Shown in pieces: positions 44,640-64,000 of a DNA stretch of 64,000 nucleotides. The notes under the pieces were generated by a model, which did no database searches, was not told the origin of the DNA, and saw only the letters and a program-made list of their open reading frames with translations. The DNA is from Ptychodera flava (Eukaryota > Hemichordata > Enteropneusta > Ptychoderidae): contig NC_091932.1 in NCBI RefSeq assembly GCF_041260155.1, positions 47,275,629-47,339,628 on the forward strand. Direction: 5' to 3'. Every line of letters begins with the position of its first letter. The first letter of the stretch is position 1. The translations under genes were made by a program, and so were the position numbers.

Positions 44640-45492
44640 TTTCACTGGTATTGCTGGAAGGTCATCAATCATCATTGTCACCATTTTACAGTGGTGTTTT
44701 CCTATTCAGGAAATATCACACAAAACATGACCCTTTCTCCAAGGCAGGTTTTAGAGGTTTTGTAAAAAGTGACCTCCCTCCAATTTCCCAGGCCCATCCC
44801 CTGTAATTACTGAAGGCTTCCTAAATCTTACTTCATCTGAGTCGACCGAATCACTGCAACATTTTCATCGAAAATATCTCTCATACCACATTAGGCGTAT
44901 AGATAACCCGCCCTCAATATTATCGCTGATTCACATTCAAAAAAGTACTGTCCATCAAATTTCCCGATAATTATCTTTTTTCACTTTGCTTTGATATCAG
45001 GGGTGCACTAGAAGCGTGCTTGGCTCCCAGAAATAGATCCAAGGATAAGCCAAATGTGAAAACAAATACTTTCACAGAAAATGCATTCGAAGAAATTTGA
45101 ATTCTATGAAAGACATGGAAAGGTAATATTGGCTTAACACTTAATTTTTGCCATGGAAGTACTGAAGTTAGGACACAGCGGCAAGAGATTGCTGACACAA
45201 GTACCGAGCACTCAACCAACATTGAGGATGTGTAGGGTTCATGCCTTCGCTCGGCCTGGAGTCTCGGACGCGTATATAGTCCGATTTTGCAGATCAAAGC
45301 GCGATGGACCAAGAGACTAATTAAGGTGGCCCAACTTCAAGTTAAAACATCGTGATATGTAGAAGCGGCTAAAATGTTTCATTGGTCCTAGTAATGAATT
45401 CTGTAAAACCTCCACTGCGTTGAGTACAGATCTTACTCAAGAAGACACTTAACTGCGGTAGTGAGTTCTACCAAGACAGCTGTTCCGTTTTT
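44640..45492. other. Intergenic, includes expected WSC3 3' UTR
   Basis: No gene seen. A frame at 44971-45312 (minus) has no supporting domain. Confidence 0.4.
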
Positions 45493-58374
<12,882 letters not shown>

Positions 58375-59220
58375 TGCATTTGAATCGCAGGCAGATATTT
58401 GCACAGATTATTTCTGCAAACTGCGAATTCAACAGTCAATCGAAACTTTGAAATGCAATGTATGAATCGTACTAGAGTCACTTTGCTTCACGATGTCACA
58501 GACAGCGGACTTTCTTGCCTTTATACACCCAGGGCTCTGTAAAATATCGTCAGATTATGTACATTCAATCTATTGTTTACACAACATAAATACCTCTATA
58601 GGCAGCTTGAATGGCATTGAAAATCGACCCGACCGGGGAGTGTACAGCGCTTATCAATGACAATCAGTTCTCCTTTCCATGACAGCATGCAAAAAGTCAC
58701 CAGTTTCCAAGGAGATCCTTTGCTTCAGAAACATTTATCTCGGCAATCGAATCGCCACCTTATTCGAAATTTCTGTGGTGGGTCTACAGCGAGGTTCTGG
58801 GACAAACCATTGACATGAATAGGTAAGATTGAGTGTCATGTTTCAAAAATCGTGCACAGAAGAATACTTGTATACGCGGTTGCATACATGGACTGCAATG
58901 ATGACGCGTGTCAAGAAGGCGAAGACGTTGATTTTCAGCATTGATTCGTCGATTTTAATGGAAAACAAATCGATCAAAGACGCAGCTCTCTGAAATCTGA
59001 CACATGCGAAACTTGTATTTCTCACGCTCTGATCTTACGCAGAATAATATAGTCGAATTCAAACAAGGGAAAGACATCCTCTCATATATCATTCCACAGC
59101 TGGCTTTATTTAGTCATGACATGCAGCAATATCGTGGAAGACTACTCCAGTTTCATTTTCTTCAAATATAATTATTACAGGTAAGAGTATCCGAGAAGTT
59201 GACAATCAAAAATGGATACG
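58375..59220 (-). promoter_or_regulatory. WSC3 5' UTR and promoter region
   Basis: Homologous to the WSC1 and WSC2 upstream sequence ('cagatatttgcacagatt', 'acagtcaatcgaaactttga', 'gcttatcaatgacaatcag'). On the minus strand, 'gtataaagg' at about 58519-58526 could be a TATA box about 145 bp above the start codon; it is not evident in the other two copies. Confidence 0.5.
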
Positions 59221-59639
59221 TTATGAAGAAAACACCGGCCATTATACAAAAGGGCTTGCATATAGAATCATGACATTGTTGACAGCCCAGGCCTAACGGT
59301 ATTGAGTCCCTATTGTTTGTGTTCGAATTTTTCTACTTCCTTTTCTTGAATAACTTTTGTTGAAGCTATACATAGAAAACCGCTTTCTTTGCTTGAATCG
59401 TTCACACTCACTCTACTTGTATAGGAGTTGACGTCATATGTACGTGTTTCAAGCACTATGTTCTACACTGGCATTAGGATATTATCGTTTTCATTTTTAA
59501 TAAAAATACACCAGAATAATGCTTAGAGATGAAACTTTTCAGCCCCACGTCTTTGGCATACCGCTTGTACCTCTATTTTCTATCACAAAGAAAAGAAGTT
59601 CAAGTACAGCCCTACACAAAAGGCAATTGGTCTGATAAC

Positions 59640-60600
59640 ATATCTAGTATTATCTTGAAAGAGTGCGCTGAAGAGTTATCTATAATTATTCCTTTATACA
59701 GTTACAAGACTAATTCAAGGGAAGACTGTACGCTGCTACAAGAGGATATTACTCGACTAAATAAGTGATGTTTAACCTGGAAAATAACTTTAAATGACAC
59801 TAAATGTTCAGTCATCTCTTTTACTAGAAAGACTCTATTGCATTTTACTACCCGGATGTAAATAATAGCCAACTAGAAAGAGTTGATAAAATTAAGGATC
59901 TGGGGTAATCTTTTCTAGCGATTGGAGTTTTCTGCGCATGTCTCATTTATTATTTGAGTTTTCTGCGCATGTCTCCACCATTATCAGTAAAACTTTTCGC
60001 ATGCTTGGTTTTATTAAGGTAGAACGCGCCTCGGTGACAGATAGTCGGACTCTCAAATTTCTAAAATTCTTTTCTGATCTACCACTTTCGGGGGCTCATT
60101 TTAAAGCTCTTGGAGAAAGGGGAACTTTTACCGTCTTAGTTTTTCGAAAATCAAAAATTTAATTTTCCCCATGGAGCTCATCACAGAAATGGCGGCCATT
60201 TTGAATTTCAAACATCGCGAAATGTTGGGTACCAGTTATTTGTTTCGCTAGTTCCAAACTTTACACGGCGATCCCCGATTTTTATTGTGAACTTTTTAAG
60301 AAAATGGTTGAAAGTTACATTCTGGAGAGTTTGAGCAAAAGTTAAAGTCTTTCACTTTCGAGGCGCGTGCTACCTTAAGCGCAATTATAATACTTTCTCC
60401 GACACCAACTCCTTCAATTCACTGTGCATAGCTTGTATAAGAAGTACTTTAGAATATGCGTCTATTGTGTGGTCTCCTTGGCGAAAACAACAACAGGACA
60501 AAACAAAGAATCCATAAAACCAAAATTATTATGAAGCATTTTGCCAGCGTTTTAAAGTTTCGCCTCTTCCGATCAACGGATACGATTTTAGATGCTATAT
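59640..60600 (+). pseudogene. Decayed reverse-transcriptase fragment interrupted by a MITE
   Basis: Frames with stops read 'DCTLLQEDITRLNK', 'TWKITLNDTKCSVISFTRK' and 'LERVDKIKDLG', then after the MITE (60018-60374) 'ACIRSTLEYASIVWSPWRK'. These are the post-catalytic and thumb motifs of CR1/Jockey-type reverse transcriptases in the right order. The MITE inserted after the element had landed. Confidence 0.75.
60018..60374 (+). mobile_element. MITE family A, best-preserved copy (357 bp)
   Basis: TTAA at 60014-60017 and 60375-60378. Inverted ends are 'ggtagaacgcgcctcgg' and 'cgaggcgcgtgctacc'. The core 'aaatggcggccattttgaat' is intact. There is no coding capacity. Confidence 0.9.
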
Positions 60601-60989
60601 TTTTTTCAATGTGTATATAATATGTATGATTGTCGCCAAATCATTTTTCGTATTAAATTTTAATGTTCCTCAGAGAACTATAAGAATTCACATTGTTTTT
60701 AGACTCACAGTTAGTAAACTCAATGTTTTTAAGTACTCGGATCTTCAAATATGTATGGCTACTTTAAACGAATTGTGCATTTCCAATCCCGCAATTAATA
60801 TCACTTCATCTTATGGAGTGTCAGACGCATGGTCAGAATACCATGCTTAAAATTGCAGATATTTTAATGGTTTCATATAGTCAGTGGTCTGTGTGTTTCT
60901 TATTGTTTTATTAAACGTTTTGCACTTACATTTTTAATTCATATTTTATGGAGCCTGTAAATAGGACTTGTTCCCATTGGTCTTCCTTG

Positions 60990-61046
60990 AAACAAACAAA
61001 CAAACAAACAAATAAATACATAAATAAATAAATAAATAAATAAATC
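60990..61046 (+). repeat. (AAAC)n/(AAAT)n microsatellite
   Basis: AAAC repeats passing into AAAT repeats, preceded by 'tcttccttga'. Possibly the tail of a retrotransposon, but nothing upstream confirms it. Confidence 0.85.
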
Positions 61047-61049
61047 CTG

Positions 61050-62550
61050 CACCGTTTCGTTTGTACAACTGGATTCTGTAAATTTGAATTCTACCGTAGG
61101 TCGGATCCACAGAGCCTGAGGTCACCAATTAACGCAAACTTTGCCATTTGCACTTCTGAAAGGCGTTGGATTTTTCAACGTTCTTTTAAGGAAATAAAAT
61201 TGCGGAATACATTGCAGTGATATATGCCATACTACGTTGACTTTAGTTCACCGAAATTCTGGTACGGTTCTGAGTAGCGCCCTCAATTTGGCAGAAAGTC
61301 TGTTCAAATTCGGAGGAGGTTATACAATAGGTTTAGGCCTACTGTTCTAAAACAGTTTCATCGGATTTAAATTTGTCGTTCCAATCTTAGTTGAGGGGAA
61401 GTAGAAGGGTATCCAGCGTGTAAACTTTTGTAGGTTTCTGGGCATTTTGACCAGAACATAATGTTATCACTTAATAAGCGGCCCGGGCATTGCAAAGACT
61501 GAGCCATCAATACATGGCTTTCTCACCGCACATCTGTCTGGGTTTCATTACGGTACCGTGCTTACGAATAACATTTACCAAAGTAAATTGCATTTTCATG
61601 GACATTACACGTTTCCCTAGCAACCGTTGCTTAGCAATTTGTGTAGTTCGGTATCACCGCTACTGAGAGTCATCATCTTCGACCATGCAAAGTTTGCGCA
61701 CGATATCTTTTCACTCTTGAAAAACGGCACAGTTCTGATGACAGGAAGAGAAATTTTAAGACAAGGAAATTAAAATGAACGGATGAATGGAAAGGAGGGT
61801 GGACGGATGACTAACTGGGTAGGATGATAGAATGGACAAAAGAATCCTGTTAAGTTTGGAATATTTTTTGTGCTAAATGACCATTTCAGTTCTTTATCAG
61901 TATTAAACAGCATACTGCTTAAAGAGAAGATCCAATTTATGTGTAAAAAGTGCGACCACATATTCATTGTTCCTGAAGTAGAACAGGCTATTCTGTTTTT
62001 TTAAAAACCATTTATATTTGCCAGCACAGAATGTACATACCAAGTTTTTTGACCTAAAGGCCATTTAAAGAAAAGTCTTTGTTTGCCGTCCTTTGAGTTT
62101 TGAAAAACCTACCAGCCAGCCAGGGGCAAAAACAAACGCAGACAGAAAACACCAGTGTATTAATATAAGTTCAATGTTATTTGGTTTCTGTTGGAAAATT
62201 AATGTTTTCATTTGTAATAGTGTTAACATTGTGTTGGTTTCTTAATTTTCTCTGAAAACCTACCGGCACGCGGACGGCAAACAAAAAAGCGTCTAACTTT
62301 GCATCGCAAAACAAGAAACCGCCAACAGAATGATGATTCTGTAAACTTCTATTTAAAAATGTCATTTTGAAGTCAAAATTTGTCAACTGGGAAGATACTG
62401 TAGCATTGTGAGTGGAGCGATTGGCACTTTATTAATTAAATGTAAGAGGCTGTTAGAATTATCGGCGAAAATACTATTTGCTTAGATAAGAATACTAACT
62501 ATGAAACCTGCATAGCAATCCAAGATACACCCTTAACACTAGACTGGAAG
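61050..62550. other. Right-end intergenic, no gene seen
   Basis: No coding signal. 'gaaaacctaccggcacgcgg' at 62255 and a related 'gaaaaacctaccagccagcc' at 62101 form a weak direct repeat. Confidence 0.35.
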
Positions 62551-62561
62551 ATTGTTCTGTC

Positions 62562-62882
62562 TTGGTCTCCGCTAACTTCCGCCCTAAGGCCGGCGAGTTG
62601 GCAGAGTCCCATACACGACAGAATCTTACAGTCGACCTTAGTGCATCATGCAAAGCAAGTTTCCAATCAAAACGAATTCTGCAGCTAGAAACGCGGCTAG
62701 CAGCTTCAAAAAATATAGGCCTATGGGAAAGTGATTTTCGAAAATGTTACACAGTGAACTGCCCTGAAATCCATTCCAAAACTAGGACAATGTGCTCAGA
62801 TGGCTTCTCCAACATCCTAGCCTTCCACGAATTGTTATTTTGTTTAGGCGGGACCATTCTTGTCTCAATACCCGAGGATTGA
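62562..62882 (+). other. Unassigned ORF near right edge
   Basis: About 106 codons without a stop, with protein-like composition and spaced cysteines ('SASCKASFQSKR', 'FRKCYTVNCPEIHSK', 'TMCSDGF'). I recognise no domain and no clean splice pair, and the start codon is not convincing. It could be one exon of a gene off the right edge, or chance. Confidence 0.2.
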
Positions 62883-63185
62883 CAGATTCCCTGGAAAACT
62901 AAGTCATGCATCCCGACAAGACTAGCTGTAAATGTTAATATCCGCTATACTCTATTTCCCTTCACTCATTCTCAGTTGCATCAAAATTGTTCCTTATGCG
63001 TGGTGCACTTTGCTCTAACCATCCATCTATTTAAATTAAAATTATACAGCTATTTACTCACACTGTACATCATAAATAATGGATTTACCCCTCAATATGT
63101 TTAAGCAGTCAAGACGGTTTGACGTTTTCAAGCAAAGACTGTGTTGTCTTGCGCTCTTAGTTGCTATGGGAACAACTTATAGATA

Positions 63186-63736
63186 TTGTCACTGATGGTC
63201 CCTTGGATTCAAGCGAATGATGCAAATCGCAAGCTCAACTACTCTGTAAGTAACGACGTGCAGAAGGTGAATAAACATTCCCGCCATTTCTGTGATCACA
63301 ACTCTACATTTTTGATCTCACCGCAATCACGAGACGTATGGGATTTGTTTCAATCGAGTCAAGCCCAAAGTCTAAGCTTAGATATAATACCATCACCTAA
63401 GCCATTTTCATGAGCTCTACATGACTTAAAAATCTTCTCACTTTGGTGTTACACGGAGTTAAAAGCGTTTCCGTATTTTCAAACGTCGAATTGTTTTGTC
63501 CTCTTTTACTGTGGGAGGACACAATTCTAAAAACTGGTGCCGTCTACACAACTTACTCTGGCCCAAGTATCAACGTTTTGCCTGATAATGCATCAAGTAG
63601 ATGTGGTATACAAACTGTTGCAGTTAGCCAATGGAAATGGTCGTTATCGACTCAGGCAACTCCACTTCCGACTTGGAATATTTTTGGACATAGTTGTCGA
63701 ATATTCAAGGAATACTTTAGTTTACGAAAAGAATAA
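63186..63736 (+). other. Two unassigned ORFs near right edge
   Basis: 63186-63413 and 63443-63736 are open in different frames. A GTAAGTAAC donor-like site occurs at 63246 after 'NRKLNYS'. No family is recognised and coding status is unknown. Confidence 0.2.
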
Positions 63737-64000
63737 AATCATGGAAAATAAATCGTAATTGAATGCAAATTAAATGTCACTGAGCAGCGATTTTTTTGCA
63801 CGTTGGCAACATGCATATAGTTTCCTTTATATGTCATGTTTGAAACTGAAACGGTAAACGAATACGATCAGTGCACAGAATACACAGTGTTGACCTGCAG
63901 TCCCCAGATCACTCTATTCGAGGTGTTAATGAATTAGGTGTTAACAATGCGGTGTGTAAAAGACAGGACTTAATTTATGACTATTTATTATGCAGATGTA

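Noticed and set aside
44273..44765. Asp-rich and Ser/His-rich frames
   Set aside because: Products of the (ATC)n microsatellite.

Overview
This window is a piece of an animal nuclear genome, AT-rich and dense in introns, most likely from a marine invertebrate. The evidence is multi-exon genes with canonical GT-AG junctions and consistent phase, polyadenylation signals, several non-LTR retrotransposon relics, MITEs, a tRNA-derived SINE and long microsatellites. Nothing is prokaryotic. I cannot fix the phylum from sequence alone; a hemichordate, echinoderm, cephalochordate or lophotrochozoan would all fit.

Left part (1-12,240): two immunoglobulin-superfamily genes are arranged head to head. 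On the minus strand, a signal-peptide exon (3010-3109), a tentative small exon (2489-2540) and a clear Ig exon (1089-1276) belong to a receptor-like gene that runs off the left edge. On the plus strand, ten exons between 3679 and 12103 join in frame into an 851-residue type I membrane protein: signal peptide, about 500 acidic low-complexity residues in one exon, an Ig domain, a WSxWSxCSxCG segment of FAM187 type, a second Ig domain, a transmembrane helix and a short tail.

Right part (13,136-58,374): three tandem minus-strand paralogues encode small secreted proteins of 193-195 residues (or 196 from an alternative start). I call them WSC1 (13136-19477), WSC2 (29280-40441) and WSC3 (45493-58374). 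Each has four coding exons with identical phases: a 37-nt signal-peptide start exon lying 3.4-10.5 kb upstream, a WSC-domain exon, a 73-nt linker exon, and a Cys-rich terminal exon that resembles part of a PAN/Apple module. Sequence upstream of the three first exons is also recognisably related, so the promoter was duplicated with the gene.

The introns and intergenic stretches are filled by mobile DNA. Three MITE families are all flanked by TTAA: family A about 320-360 bp with eight copies, B 185 bp with two, C 85 bp with two. There is a CACTA-like element with a 3-bp duplication that was later split by a non-LTR retrotransposon, a 564-bp foldback element with a 5-bp duplication and arrays of a short motif, an L1-like 3' end nested inside a MITE with a 13-bp duplication, and several decayed reverse-transcriptase fragments. 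Tandem arrays include a 67-bp minisatellite, an array with period about 146 bp, and a duplicated block of about 0.9 kb.

I see no tRNA gene, rRNA, CRISPR array or operon. Functions are inferred from domains; exon joins are my reading of splice sites and phase, not of transcripts.
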